A DNA stretch of 64,000 nucleotides from Tabrizicola sp. TH137 (GCF_002855575.1 NZ_PKRQ01000001.1:124001-188000), one strand, 5' to 3'; counted from the stretch's first letter, positions 43,922 through 52,834 are shown. Notes: a model not told the origin generated them from the letters alone. Numbers and translations: made by a program.

Positions 43922-44476
43922 ATGGGATTTCGCGGTGATCCATCGGCATTCGAACGGGCGGCGTCCGGGGCATTGGTGCCGGGGACCTTGGCAATAGGGT
44001 CCGTCGCTCCGGGGCCGGGGGCAACCGGGCCGGTCTCTGCGAGGCCGTCTGTGTCTGGACAGGCGGTCTGCGGGGCCCTGGCGCGCGCTGCGCGACGGGC
44101 ACCGGCGGGCGAGGCGCGGCGGGCGCGGGGCGCCATGGCTTTTCAGGCTGGTTGGGCGGCAGAGGATCAGGTCGCCCGCCATTACGACCGGCAGGGAGAA
44201 ACGGTCTGTGCGCGGCGCTGGCGCGGGCAGGCGGGCGAAATCGACCTCGTGGCGCGCGACGGGGAACGTGTGATCTTCATCGAGGTCAAGCAGAGCCGCA
44301 GTCATGACGAGGCGGCAGGTCATCTGGGGCCGCGCCAGATGCAGCGCATCTGGAATGCCGCCGCCGAATTCCTGGCCGGGGAGCCGCGCGGGCAACTGAC
44401 GGAGGTGCGGCTTGATCTGGCGCTGGTGGATGGGCGCGGAGAGGTGAAGGTGATCCGCGACGCCTGGATGGCCTGA
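43922..44476 (+). CDS. yraN: YraN/UPF0102 family endonuclease-like protein with an N-terminal extension
   Basis: 184 residues. Residues 72-184 are the UPF0102 domain with a PD-(D/E)XK-type core: [31 protein letters not shown] (catalytic E-D) and VIFIEVKQS (E-x-K). The usual length is about 115-125 residues, so the first 71 (Gly-Ala-Pro-rich, low complexity) are extra. The extended start is nevertheless the one with a good ribosome site (AGGAGG, 5 bases before 43922), and the ATG for the core (44135) has none. YraN is linked to recombination or DNA processing, but its reaction is not settled. It lies in the rsmI-yraN-gshB run. Confidence 0.85.
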   Translation: MGFRGDPSAFERAASGALVPGTLAIGSVAPGPGATGPVSARPSVSGQAVCGALARAARRAPAGEARRARGAMAFQAGWAAEDQVARHYDRQGETVCARRWRGQAGEIDLVARDGERVIFIEVKQSRSHDEAAGHLGPRQMQRIWNAAAEFLAGEPRGQLTEVRLDLALVDGRGEVKVIRDAWMA

Positions 44477-44561
44477 GGGCGCGCATGGCCTGTGCGGCGG
44501 AGGGCATTTGCATCCGCTGCGGGCTTGCGCCATCAAGAGGCAGCACAGCGCGGAGCAAGAC

Positions 44562-45506
44562 ATGAAGCTGAAGGTCGCCTTCCAGATGGACCCGATCGGA
44601 TCGGTGAACATCAACGCCGATTCCACCTTTCGAATCGCGCTGGAGGCGCAGGCGCGCGGGCATGACCTGTTCTACTACACGCCCGACAAGCTGGCTTTCG
44701 TCGAGGGTCGGGTCACGGCGCGGGGCTTTCCCATCGAGCTGCGGCGCGAGGTCGGGAACCACGTGACCTATGGCCCCGAGACGGAGGTCGATCTGGCGGA
44801 GTTCGATGTGGTCTGGCTGCGCCAGGACCCGCCTTTCGACATGGGCTATATCACGACGACCCATCTGCTGGAGATGATCCATCCCGGGACGCTCGTGGTG
44901 AACGATCCTTTCTGGGTGCGGAATTCGCCCGAGAAGCTGCTGGTCCTGCGCTTTCCCGACCTGACGCCGCCCACGGCCATCGCCCGCGATCTGGCCACGA
45001 TCCGCGCCTTCAAGGCGCGGCACGGCGACATCATCCTGAAGCCGCTTTACGGCAATGGCGGCGCGGGGGTGTTCCGGCTGGACCCGAATGACCGCAACCT
45101 CGCCTCGCTGCATGAGCTGTTCACCGGCATGAGCCGCGAGCCGCTGATCGTGCAGAAATTCCTGCCCGATGTGGCCAAGGGCGACAAGCGGGTGATCCTG
45201 GTCGATGGCGAACCCATCGGCGCGATCAACCGCGTGCCGCAGGCGGGCGAGACGCGGTCGAACATGCATGTGGGCGGGCGGCCCGAAAAGATCGGGCTGA
45301 CGGCGCGGGATCTGGACATCTGCGCCCGCATCGGCCCGGTCCTCCGCGAGAAGGGGCAGGTCTTCGTGGGGATCGACGTGATCGGCGACTGGCTGACCGA
45401 GATCAACGTGACCTCGCCCACCGGCTTGCAGGAGTTGGAGCGGTTCGACGGCACGAATGGCGCGGCCCGCATCTGGGAGGTGATCGAGGCGAAACGGGCG
45501 GGGTGA
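44562..45506 (+). CDS. gshB: Glutathione synthetase
   Basis: A 314-residue ATP-grasp enzyme joining gamma-glutamylcysteine and glycine. [17 protein letters not shown] is the family start, [19 protein letters not shown] the substrate loop, [16 protein letters not shown] the ATP lid, and [11 protein letters not shown] the Mg-binding end. The ATG at 44562 has GGAG 8 bases upstream, better than the ATG at 44508. It ends at a hairpin shared with convergent comM. Confidence 0.96.
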   Translation: MKLKVAFQMDPIGSVNINADSTFRIALEAQARGHDLFYYTPDKLAFVEGRVTARGFPIELRREVGNHVTYGPETEVDLAEFDVVWLRQDPPFDMGYITTTHLLEMIHPGTLVVNDPFWVRNSPEKLLVLRFPDLTPPTAIARDLATIRAFKARHGDIILKPLYGNGGAGVFRLDPNDRNLASLHELFTGMSREPLIVQKFLPDVAKGDKRVILVDGEPIGAINRVPQAGETRSNMHVGGRPEKIGLTARDLDICARIGPVLREKGQVFVGIDVIGDWLTEINVTSPTGLQELERFDGTNGAARIWEVIEAKRAG

Positions 45507-45511
45507 GGGGG

Positions 45512-45539
45512 CGAAGAACTTTCGGACGAAAATTCTTCG
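45512..45539. terminator. Bidirectional hairpin between gshB and comM
   Basis: CGAAGAA (45512-45518) / TTCTTCG (45533-45539) with an inner TTTCG/CGAAA pairing, placed exactly between the gshB stop (45506) and the comM stop (45540). Short A/T runs inside the stem would suit termination both ways. Confidence 0.6.
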
Positions 45540-47054
45540 TCAGCCCTGCGGGCCGAGGACGAGGCGATAGCTGACCGCCTCGGCCAGATGCGGCAGGCGG
45601 ACCGGGTCGCTCTGATCCAGATCGGCGATGGTGCGCGCCACGCGCAGGATGCGGTGATAGCCCCGCGCGGTCAGGCCGAAGCGTTCCGCCGCGCGGGTCA
45701 GGAAGGCGCGGCCTTCGGCATCGGGCGTGGCGGTTTCCTCCAGAAGCCGCCCCTCCATATCGGCGTTGACGCGCAGGCCGGGATGGGTGGCGAAGCGCTG
45801 CGCCTGCCGGGCGCGGGCGGCGGCGACGCGGGCTGCGACAGTGGCGGAGCTTTCGCCCGTGGCGGCAAGGTCAAGGTCCTGCCAGGCGACGGGCGGCACC
45901 TCGACCCGCAGGTCGAAGCGGTCCATCAGGGGGCCGGAGATGCGGCCCAGATAATCTTCGCCGCAGAGCGGGGCCTTGGTGCAGGCGCGGGCCGGATCGG
46001 TGAGATAGCCGCAGCGGCAGGGATTCGCGGCGGCGACGAGCAGGAAGCGGCAGGGATAGCGGACATGGGCATTGGCGCGGGCGACCACCACCTCGCCCGT
46101 CTCGATCGGCTGGCGCAGGGTTTCCAGCACGGGGCGGGCGAATTCGGGGAATTCGTCAAGGAAGAGGACGCCGTTATGGGCAAGGCTGATTTCCCCCGGC
46201 TTCGCCCCCTTGCCGCCGCCCACGATGGCGGCCATCGAGGCGGTGTGGTGCGGTTCGCGGAAGGGGCGGCGTCGCGAGATGCCGCCTTCGGAGATCAGGC
46301 CCGCCAGCGAATGGATCATGGAGGTCTCCAGTGCCTCGGGCGCCGAGAGCGGCGGCAGAAGGCCCGGCAGGCGGGCGGCAAGCATCGACTTGCCCGATCC
46401 CGGCGTTCCGACCATCAGCATGTGGTGGCGGCCCGCGGCCGCAATCTCCAATGCGCGCTTGGCGCGTTCCTGCCCTTTCACCTCGGCCAGATCGCGCAGG
46501 GTGGGGCTGTCCAGCACCTCGCCCGCCTCGGCGGGGGTGAGGGGCGATTGGCCGGTATAGTGGCGCACCACCTGATCGAGCGAGGCGGCGGCCAGCACCT
46601 GCACCGCACCGACCCAGGCCGCCTCGGCCCCCGAGGCGCGGGGGCAGAGGAGGGCGCGATCCTCCTCCGCCGCGGCAAGGGCTGCGGGCAAGGCGCCGAT
46701 GACGGGCATTAGGCGGCCGTCGAGTGAGAGTTCGCCCAGCGCGACGGTGCGTTCGACGCTGTCCTTGGGGATGATCTCCAGCGCCGCCAGCAGGGCGAGT
46801 GCGATGGGCAGGTCGAAATGCGCGCCTTCCTTGGGCAGGTCGGCGGGGGCGAGGTTCACCGTGATGCGCCGCGAGGGCAGCGCGATGGACAAAGCCGACA
46901 GCGCCGCGCGCACCCGTTCGCGGGCCTCGGACACGGCCTTGTCCGGCAGGCCGACGATGCCGAAGGCGGGCATGCCGGGGGCGACGGCGCATTGCACCTC
47001 GACCATCCGCGCCTCGACCCCTTCGAAAGCCACCGTGAAGGCCCGTGCCAGCAT
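45540..47054 (-). CDS. comM: ComM/YifB-family Mg-chelatase-like AAA ATPase
   Basis: 504 residues. An N-terminal Lon-protease-like (ChlI) domain with GMPAFGIVGLPDKAVSEARERVRAAL precedes the AAA core. Walker A is GTPGSGKSM, Walker B GVLFLDEFPEF, and a C-terminal Mg-chelatase subdomain carries the conserved CRCGYL and ARGYHRILRVARTIADL. ComM is a hexameric helicase that helps branch migration of incoming single-stranded DNA during natural transformation. Length is standard. It is convergent with gshB. Confidence 0.94.
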   Translation of the reverse strand: MLARAFTVAFEGVEARMVEVQCAVAPGMPAFGIVGLPDKAVSEARERVRAALSALSIALPSRRITVNLAPADLPKEGAHFDLPIALALLAALEIIPKDSVERTVALGELSLDGRLMPVIGALPAALAAAEEDRALLCPRASGAEAAWVGAVQVLAAASLDQVVRHYTGQSPLTPAEAGEVLDSPTLRDLAEVKGQERAKRALEIAAAGRHHMLMVGTPGSGKSMLAARLPGLLPPLSAPEALETSMIHSLAGLISEGGISRRRPFREPHHTASMAAIVGGGKGAKPGEISLAHNGVLFLDEFPEFARPVLETLRQPIETGEVVVARANAHVRYPCRFLLVAAANPCRCGYLTDPARACTKAPLCGEDYLGRISGPLMDRFDLRVEVPPVAWQDLDLAATGESSATVAARVAAARARQAQRFATHPGLRVNADMEGRLLEETATPDAEGRAFLTRAAERFGLTARGYHRILRVARTIADLDQSDPVRLPHLAEAVSYRLVLGPQG

Positions 47055-47098
47055 GTCACCCCCTGCCCTTCCGGCATCAGGGTTAGCGCGGGAATGGT

Positions 47099-47971
47099 TT
47101 ATGAACGGTAAAGGGCCATGAAGGCAGGCCAGGCCTCGGGGTCTGCCGCCGTCTTGTCACGGCAGAAGGCGTTGCAGAAGCCGAAGCGGCGGCCGTCCAG
47201 TTCCAGAACATGGGTGACGGGGGTGCCGGAATAAGGGCAGTTGCTGTTTTCGGCCTCTGTCCCCTCCACCGGCCGGGCAGGCAGCGGTTTCGGCCCCGGC
47301 CAGTCGCGGCGGGGATAGTCGCGGCGGTAGAATTCCTGATCCGGACCGTCCACCAGACCCATCGCGCGCCAGCGGCGGAAGGAAGGGTGGGCGAGATGGG
47401 CCGTGACATAATCCATCGCGGCGGGGGTGACGGGCAGGTTGTAGGTGGCGATGCGGGTGGCGACAGGGGCGAACATGGCATCGGCAACGGAATAGGCGCC
47501 GCAGAGCCACGGGGTTTTGCTGCCGGTTTCCGAACGCGCCCAGGACCAGATCACGTCAAGGCGGGCGAGATCGGCCAGAACCTCGGGCGGGGGGGCGCAA
47601 TCGACATAGCTGACGCGCAGGTTCATCGGGCAATAGGAACGCAGCGCGGTGAAGCCTGCATGCATCTCGGCCGCCACGGCGCGGGCGATGGCGCGGGCCT
47701 TCGGGTCCGTCGGCCAGAGCCCGGCCTCGGGGTGGCGGGAGGCGAGTTCCTCGGCAATCGCGATGGTTTCGGGGACAACCGCGCCTTCGGGCGTGCGCAT
47801 CGTCGGCGCCGTCCGCGCGGGATGGAAGGATTTCAGGAGGTTGGGCAATTCATCGGTATAGAGCCGCGCACGGTGCAGGGTCACCGGAATGCCGAAAGCA
47901 TCGAAGAAGAGCCAGCCGCGCAGGCTCCAGGACGAATAGGCGCGGTCGCCGATGACGAGGTCGTAGGTCAT
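47099..47971 (-). CDS. Glutathione S-transferase with a C-terminal Cys-rich (YHS-like) tail
   Basis: 290 residues. Residues 1-80 are the thioredoxin-like GST domain (AYSSWSLRGWL supplies the active-site serines), and 95-215 the all-helical GST domain (SVADAMFAPVATR is the N-capping motif). Unusually, about 50 further residues follow, with C245, C266 and C270 (CPYSG, FGFCNAFC), resembling a YHS/TRASH-type metal-binding finger. The start at 47971 (MTYDLVIGDRAYSSW) has AAGGGA upstream; the longer open frame is not supported. Likely a cytosolic detoxification or thiol enzyme; the tail could bind metal. Confidence 0.85.
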   Translation of the reverse strand: MTYDLVIGDRAYSSWSLRGWLFFDAFGIPVTLHRARLYTDELPNLLKSFHPARTAPTMRTPEGAVVPETIAIAEELASRHPEAGLWPTDPKARAIARAVAAEMHAGFTALRSYCPMNLRVSYVDCAPPPEVLADLARLDVIWSWARSETGSKTPWLCGAYSVADAMFAPVATRIATYNLPVTPAAMDYVTAHLAHPSFRRWRAMGLVDGPDQEFYRRDYPRRDWPGPKPLPARPVEGTEAENSNCPYSGTPVTHVLELDGRRFGFCNAFCRDKTAADPEAWPAFMALYRS

Positions 47972-48044
47972 GCTGTTCCCTTCTTTGCCGCGACCATAGC
48001 GGCGGGCGCCCCCGGCGGGAAACGCCGATTGCTGATGCGCCCCA

Positions 48045-48629
48045 TCACGGGCAGTGATTGATCGGGCCAAGTTGCCAGCCGCCGGGGCCGTGGTCGATCC
48101 GGGTGACCGAGAGGTTGTCGATGCGATGGGCGAAGACATCGACCGGCACGCAGCCCATGGCGCGTTGCACCTGTGTCAGGATCGCGCCGAAATGGGCGAC
48201 GAGGATCAGGTCACGCCCCCGGTGGGCGGCGATCAGGGCATCGGTGGCGGCGCTGACGCGGGCGGCGGCGTCGTTCCAGCTTTCGCCGCCGGGCGGGGCG
48301 TGGAGGCCGGGATCATCCCAATAGGCGAAGGACAGTTCGGGGTGGCTTTTGGCGATGGCATCCCAGGTCTGGCCATCCCAGTCGCCGAAATGCAATTCGC
48401 GCAGGCCGGGATGGTGCGGCAGACGGGCGCGACCCACCCCCAGCGCATCGGCAGTGGCCACGGCGCGGATCAGGTCGGACGAGACGAGCAGCGCATCAGA
48501 GGGCAGATGTGCGTTCAGGCGGGCGAGCGCAGCCGTGTCGGACAGATCGGCAGGCACGTCGCGCCAGCCGACCATCGTCTTTTCATGCGTGGGTCCGTGC
48601 CGCACCCACCAGAGCCGCGTCACATCCAT
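48045..48629 (-). CDS. Histidine phosphatase, probable alpha-ribazole phosphatase
   Basis: A 194-residue phosphoglycerate-mutase-fold phosphatase. The phosphohistidine motif is VRHGPTHEKTMVGW near the N-terminus, with SSDLIRAVATA, LRELHFGDWDGQ and the second histidine in VAHFGAI. MVGW.D.PADLSD is typical of the CobC-like branch. It overlaps cobP by 10 bp, which supports removal of phosphate from alpha-ribazole phosphate (or adenosylcobalamin phosphate) in cobalamin assembly. Specificity is inferred from that linkage. Confidence 0.82.
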   Translation of the reverse strand: MDVTRLWWVRHGPTHEKTMVGWRDVPADLSDTAALARLNAHLPSDALLVSSDLIRAVATADALGVGRARLPHHPGLRELHFGDWDGQTWDAIAKSHPELSFAYWDDPGLHAPPGGESWNDAAARVSAATDALIAAHRGRDLILVAHFGAILTQVQRAMGCVPVDVFAHRIDNLSVTRIDHGPGGWQLGPINHCP

Positions 48630-49168
48630 GCGGGAAGCCGTCCCTTCAGCACCATGGGCAGGCCTGCCATGACGCCCAGCACCAGCCCCGCCTGCGCGGC
48701 GATCCGCTGGTTCAGGCGCCCTTGCGCATCACGGAAGCTGCGGGCCAGCGCATTGTCGGGCACGATGCCCCAGCCGACCTCGTTCGAGACCACCACCACG
48801 GGGGCGGCACAGGCGGCAAGGGCGGCGAGCAAACCGTCGGCCTCATCCGCAAGGTCATGTTCGGCCAGGAGGTGATTGGTCAGCCAGAGCGTGGCGCAAT
48901 CAACCAGAACCACCTCACCCGCCTGGGCCTCTGCCAGCGCGGCGGTCAGGTCGAGCGGGGCCTCGACCGTGATCCAGCCCTGCCCCCGGTCGGCCCGGTG
49001 CCGGGCGATGCGGTCGCGCATCTCGTCATCCCAGGCCTCGGCCGTGGCGATGTAGCGGCGGGTCAGGCCGCTGCCGGTGACAAGGCGTTCCGCCAGCCCG
49101 GATTTGCCGGACCGCGCACCACCGATCACGAGGCTGAGAGGGGGAAGCAATAAAATTTCGTCCGGCAT
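48620..49168 (-). CDS. cobP: Adenosylcobinamide kinase / adenosylcobinamide-phosphate guanylyltransferase
   Basis: A 182-residue bifunctional enzyme (CobU/CobP) that phosphorylates adenosylcobinamide and attaches GMP in nucleotide-loop assembly. Walker A GGARSGKS (16-23) and RYIATAEAWDDEM with the following RIARHRADR (guanylylated histidine region) are present, as are VDCATLWLTNHLL and VVSNEVGWGIVPDNALARSFRDAQGRLNQ. Family length is normal. The ATG at 49168 abuts the divergent rpoHII promoter, so expression of the two may interfere. Confidence 0.93.
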   Translation of the reverse strand: MPDEILLLPPLSLVIGGARSGKSGLAERLVTGSGLTRRYIATAEAWDDEMRDRIARHRADRGQGWITVEAPLDLTAALAEAQAGEVVLVDCATLWLTNHLLAEHDLADEADGLLAALAACAAPVVVVSNEVGWGIVPDNALARSFRDAQGRLNQRIAAQAGLVLGVMAGLPMVLKGRLPAWM

Positions 49169-49198
49169 TGATCCAGTTTCACGTCCGACCCGTAGAAT
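49169..49198 (+). promoter_or_regulatory. RpoE (ECF11)-type promoter of rpoHII
   Basis: TGATCC (49169-49174), an 18 bp spacer and TAGAAT (49193-49198). The Rhodobacter RpoE consensus is TGATCC about 18 bp from TAAGA-like. The gene behind it is an RpoHII homologue, a known RpoE target in Rhodobacter sphaeroides. A transcript starting near 49205 leaves a leader of about 45 bases with GGGGG before the ATG at 49251. Confidence 0.7.
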
Positions 49199-49250
49199 TC
49201 ACAAAACGGCAAGAAACTGGCCGATGCGCGTTATCTGACTGGGGGTTACC

Positions 49251-50129
49251 ATGGCACTCGACGGATATACCGACCAAACGATGTCTCGCCAAGCGATGCG
49301 GGCGGAACTTCTGGATGCAGAGACGGAATTGCGCCTTGCCTATGCCTGGCGAGACCGGCGCGACGAACAGGCGCTGCATCGGCTGGTGACGGCCTATATG
49401 CGCCTTGCCATCAGCATGGCCGCGAAATTCCGCCGCTATGGCGCCCCGATGAATGACCTGATCCAGGAGGCGAGCCTCGGCCTGATGAAGGCCGCCGACA
49501 AGTTCGATCCCGATCGCGGCGTGCGGTTTTCGACCTATGCGGTGTGGTGGATCAAGGCGTCGATCCAGGATTACGTGATGCGGAACTGGTCCATGGTGCG
49601 GACCGGATCGACCAGCAGTCAGAAGGCGCTGTTCTTCAACCTGCGCCGCGTCCAGGCCAAGCTGGAGCGTGAGGCGGCGGCGCGGGGCGAGACGCTGGAC
49701 CAGTTCCAGCTGCGCCAGCTTGTCGCGACCGAGGTCGGCGTGCCGCTGGCGGATGTGGAGATGATGGAGGGGCGGCTGTCGGGCTCTGACTTCTCGCTCA
49801 ATGCCACGCAATCTTCGGATGAAGATGGGCGCGAATGGATCGACGCGCTGGAAGATGACGGCGTTCAGGCGGCCGAGGCCGTGGAAGGCGCGCATGATGC
49901 CGAAAGGCTGCGGAACTGGCTGGTGAAGGCGATGCAGGCGCTGAACGCCCGCGAACGCTATATCGTGGCCGAGCGCAAGCTGAAGGACGAACCCCGCACG
50001 CTTGAATCGCTGGGCGAGGAGCTGGGCCTGTCGAAGGAACGGGTGCGGCAACTGGAAGCCGCGGCCTTTGCCAAGATGCGGCGCAGCCTCGAATCCCAGT
50101 CGCGCGAGGTTTACGCGCTGCTTTCGTGA
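49251..50129 (+). CDS. rpoH2: RNA polymerase sigma factor RpoH, group II (stress sigma factor)
   Basis: A 292-residue sigma-32-type factor. Region 2 shows MNDLIQEASLGLMKAADKFDPDRGVRFSTYAVWWIKASIQDYVMRNWSMV; the stretch YVMRNWSMVRTGSTSSQKALFFNLRR is the RpoH box that binds core. Region 4 ends LGEELGLSKERVRQLEAAAFAKMR. Features such as the insertion SGSDFSLNATQSSDEDGREW fit the RpoHII branch that serves the singlet-oxygen and oxidative-stress response. The promoter upstream is RpoE-like. The stop overlaps the ChaN-like gene (GTGA). Confidence 0.9.
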   Translation: MALDGYTDQTMSRQAMRAELLDAETELRLAYAWRDRRDEQALHRLVTAYMRLAISMAAKFRRYGAPMNDLIQEASLGLMKAADKFDPDRGVRFSTYAVWWIKASIQDYVMRNWSMVRTGSTSSQKALFFNLRRVQAKLEREAAARGETLDQFQLRQLVATEVGVPLADVEMMEGRLSGSDFSLNATQSSDEDGREWIDALEDDGVQAAEAVEGAHDAERLRNWLVKAMQALNARERYIVAERKLKDEPRTLESLGEELGLSKERVRQLEAAAFAKMRRSLESQSREVYALLS

Positions 50130-50947
50130 AGCGCCTCGCCACAGGTCTTTTGCTGTGCCTCGCCTGCGCCGGGGCAGCGTGGTCGCGCGAGATCGGGGAG
50201 GACACACTGGACCGTCTGCCGCAGGTGGATGTGTTCTTCCTGGGTGAAATCCATGACAACCCGGTGCATCACCGCCATCAGGCCCGTGCGGTAGAGGCGA
50301 TCCGCCCCGCCGCCCTCGTCTTCGAGATGCTGGGAGAGCCGCAGGTGGCGGCCCTGCCCGAGGATCGCGGGGATGCCCGCGCCATGGCCCTGGCGACAGA
50401 GTGGGAGGCGCGGGGTTGGCCGGATTTCGCCATGTATCATCCGATCTTCACCGCCGCGCCCGAGGCGCGCATCTATGCAGGCGATCCGGGACTGACGGCG
50501 GTGCGGCGGGCCCTGCGCGAGGGTGCGGCGGCGGTCTTCGGGCCGGAGGCCGGGCGCTTTGGCCTGACCACGCCGCTGCCAGAGGCGCAACAGGCCGAAC
50601 GCGAGGCCGATCTGCAGGCCGCCCATTGCAACGCCCTGCCCGGCGAGGCCCTGCCCGGCATGGTAGAGGCGCAGCGCCTGCGCGATGCCGCGCTGGCCCA
50701 AGCGGCCCTTCTTGCCCTGGATGAGACCGGGGGGCCGGTGGTGGTGATTGCGGGTGTGGAACATGTGCGCACCGATCTGGGCGCCCCCGCCCTGCTGCGC
50801 GGCGCCGCGCCGGGGGTGACCTTCCTGTCCATCGGACAGATGGAAGACATTCCGACCGGGCGGCCGCCCCATCATCTGTGGCTGCTGACCGAAGGCGTGG
50901 CGATGCGGGAAGACCCTTGCGCGGTGTTCGAAACCCAGGGCGGGTGA
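50126..50947 (+). CDS. ChaN-family (heme/iron-regulated) exported protein
   Basis: 273 residues. Signal peptide at 1-20 (LATGLLLCLACAGAAWS; the cysteine at 14 could make it a lipoprotein, but the lipobox is poor). The Tiki/ChaN motif FFLGEIHDNPVHHRHQ follows, and conserved pieces ALVFEMLGEPQ and VVVIAGVEHVRTDLGAPALL are also present. ChaN proteins bind heme or haem-like groups at the membrane. The start is the GTG at 50126, overlapping the rpoHII stop by 4 bases, so it should be induced with rpoHII. Confidence 0.85.
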   Translation: MKRLATGLLLCLACAGAAWSREIGEDTLDRLPQVDVFFLGEIHDNPVHHRHQARAVEAIRPAALVFEMLGEPQVAALPEDRGDARAMALATEWEARGWPDFAMYHPIFTAAPEARIYAGDPGLTAVRRALREGAAAVFGPEAGRFGLTTPLPEAQQAEREADLQAAHCNALPGEALPGMVEAQRLRDAALAQAALLALDETGGPVVVIAGVEHVRTDLGAPALLRGAAPGVTFLSIGQMEDIPTGRPPHHLWLLTEGVAMREDPCAVFETQGG

Positions 50948-50961
50948 CCCAACCGCCTGCC

Positions 50962-51024
50962 CTTTCTGTCAAAAAATATCCTCAGGGGGTGAGGCCGCAG
51001 GCCGAGGGGGGGCGAGCCCCCCCT
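50962..51024 (+). terminator. TATCCTC-type GC hairpin, copy 3
   Basis: CTTTCTGTC (50962), an A-run, TATCCTC and AGGGGG as in copies 1 and 2, then a small GGCC-GCA-GGCC stem and a long stem AGGGGGGG (51005-51012) / CCCCCCCT (51017-51024). It lies 15 bases past the ChaN-like stop and probably ends the rpoHII transcript. Confidence 0.55.
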
Positions 51025-51108
51025 GCGACCTTCACCGCAAGCGGGAAAGGTTGAGTTCCGCGCCCCTGCCCCCTACACCTGTCGCCACGGGTCCAACGGA
51101 GCATCGCC

Positions 51109-52305
51109 ATGCTGACCGGCAAGCGCATCCTTCTGATCATCGGCGGCGGGATCGCGGCCTACAAGACGCTGGAACTGATCCGCCTGCTGCGCAAGGACGG
51201 TGCGGCGGTGACGCCGGTGCTGACCAAGGCGGGGGCGGAATTCGTGACACCCTTGTCGGTATCGGCGCTGGCGGGGGAGAAGGTCCATACCGCCCTCTTC
51301 GATCTGACGGCAGAGGCGGAGATGGGCCATATCCAGCTCAGCCGGGTGGCCGACCTTCTGGTCGTCGCGCCGGCGACGGCGGATCTGATGGCGAAGATGG
51401 CGCAAGGGCGGGCGGATGACCTTGCCTCCACCCTGCTGCTGGCGACCGATACGCCGGTGATGCTGGCGCCCGCGATGAATGTGCGGATGTGGATGCATCC
51501 GGCAACGCAGCGGAATATCAAGGTTCTGCAAGGGGATGGCATTCGCTTCGTCGGCCCGGACGAGGGCGAGATGGCCTGCGGCGAATACGGGCCGGGCCGG
51601 ATGGCAGAGCCTGCGGCGATCCTTGCCGCGATCCGGGCGGCGCTGGTGCAGGGGCCGCTGACGGGGAAGCATGTGCTGGTGACCTCTGGCCCGACGCATG
51701 AGCCCATCGACCCGGTGCGCTATATCGCCAACCGGTCATCCGGCGCGCAGGGGACGGCGATTGCGGCAGCGCTGCGCGATCTGGGCGCGCGGGTGACCTT
51801 TGTCACCGGGCCTGCGGCGGTGCCGCCGCCCGAGGGTGTGCAGGTGGTGCGGGTGGAAACCGCGCGGGCGATGCTGGAGGCGGTGGAGGCGGCGCTGCCC
51901 GCCGATGCTGCCGTGATGGCGGCGGCGGTGGCCGATTGGCGGGTGGCCGAGGAATCCGCCAGCAAGATCAAAAAGGTGGCAGGCGCGGCCGCGCCCTCGC
52001 TGACCTTTGCCGAAAACCCCGACATCCTGAAATCGGTGGCGCAGTCCATCGACCGGCGGCCGAAGCTGGTGGTGGGCTTCGCCGCCGAGACAGATGACGT
52101 GCTGGCCCATGCGCAGGCCAAGCGGGCGCGCAAGGGGTGCGACTGGATCGTGGCGAATGACGTGTCGCCCGGCACGGGGATCATGGGCGGGACGGAGAAT
52201 GCGGTGACGCTGATCACGGCATCGGGGGCGGAGCCCTGGCCGCGCCTGCCGAAGGACGAGGTCGCGCGGCGGCTGGCCCTGCGGATCGCGGAGGCGCTGG
52301 AGTGA
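51109..52305 (+). CDS. coaBC: Bifunctional phosphopantothenoylcysteine decarboxylase / phosphopantothenate-cysteine ligase
   Basis: 398 residues. The CoaC flavoprotein half has [38 protein letters not shown] (FMN region) and [17 protein letters not shown]-like motifs with [11 protein letters not shown] intact. The CoaB half starts near residue 185 with [24 protein letters not shown] and has AAAVADWR and KIKK for CTP and cysteine. It makes 4'-phosphopantetheine in CoA synthesis. It precedes dut, a common pairing. The ATG follows GGAG-like sequence. Confidence 0.95.
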   Translation: MLTGKRILLIIGGGIAAYKTLELIRLLRKDGAAVTPVLTKAGAEFVTPLSVSALAGEKVHTALFDLTAEAEMGHIQLSRVADLLVVAPATADLMAKMAQGRADDLASTLLLATDTPVMLAPAMNVRMWMHPATQRNIKVLQGDGIRFVGPDEGEMACGEYGPGRMAEPAAILAAIRAALVQGPLTGKHVLVTSGPTHEPIDPVRYIANRSSGAQGTAIAAALRDLGARVTFVTGPAAVPPPEGVQVVRVETARAMLEAVEAALPADAAVMAAAVADWRVAEESASKIKKVAGAAAPSLTFAENPDILKSVAQSIDRRPKLVVGFAAETDDVLAHAQAKRARKGCDWIVANDVSPGTGIMGGTENAVTLITASGAEPWPRLPKDEVARRLALRIAEALE

Positions 52306-52307
52306 CC

Positions 52308-52350
52308 AAAATTCTTCGAAGAATTTTGCAAAAGTTTTCGAAAACTTTTG
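52308..52350. repeat. Twin AT-rich perfect palindromes between coaBC and dut
   Basis: AAAATTCTTC-GAAGAATTTT (52308-52327) and CAAAAGTTTTC-GAAAACTTTTG (52329-52350), two perfect palindromes one base apart, starting 3 bases after the coaBC stop codon. Both centre on TCGA. In RNA they would form two stable A-U hairpins with a U-run, so they may act as a terminator or processing site before dut. Confidence 0.65.
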
Positions 52351-52369
52351 GTTTCACAAGGGGTTGGGC

Positions 52370-52834
52370 ATGACTGTCCTGAAGCTGCTGTGGGAGGAAT
52401 GGGCCGACCGCACGCTCGGCCTTCCCGCCTATGAGACGCCGGGATCGGCGGGGGCGGATATCCGGGCGAACCTGCTGCCCGAGGACCGCGAAAGCGGCTT
52501 CACGCTGGACCCGATGCATCGGGCGGTGGTGCCGACCGGGCTGCGGGTGGAGATCCCGCCGGGCTTCGAGATGCAGATCCGGCCCCGGTCGGGGCTGGCG
52601 CTGAAACACGGGATCACCCTGCCCAATACGCCGGGGACCATCGACAGCGATTACCGGGGTCCCCTGGGCGTGGCGCTGGTCAATCTGGGGGCGGAGCCTT
52701 ACACGATCCGGCATGGCGACCGCATCGCACAGATGATCGTGGCCCCGGTGATTCAGGTGCAATTCCAAGAGGTTGATGCCCTGTCCGACACGGCGCGGGG
52801 CGCGGGCGGCTTCGGGTCCACGGGCAAGCGATGA
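52370..52834 (+). CDS. dut: Deoxyuridine 5'-triphosphate nucleotidohydrolase
   Basis: 154 residues, the normal size for the trimeric dUTPase. The five motifs are visible: [54 protein letters not shown], and the C-terminal [10 protein letters not shown] lid. It keeps uracil out of DNA and supplies dUMP. The ATG at 52370 has AAGGGG 6 bases upstream and is better than the TTG at 52364. The stop overlaps the MoeB-like start (ATGA). Confidence 0.95.
   Translation: MTVLKLLWEEWADRTLGLPAYETPGSAGADIRANLLPEDRESGFTLDPMHRAVVPTGLRVEIPPGFEMQIRPRSGLALKHGITLPNTPGTIDSDYRGPLGVALVNLGAEPYTIRHGDRIAQMIVAPVIQVQFQEVDALSDTARGAGGFGSTGKR

Noticed and set aside
42544-44626. Two long minus-strand frames over rsmI and yraN
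   Set aside because: Both are antisense shadows; rsmI, yraN and the LpoA-like gene account for the region.
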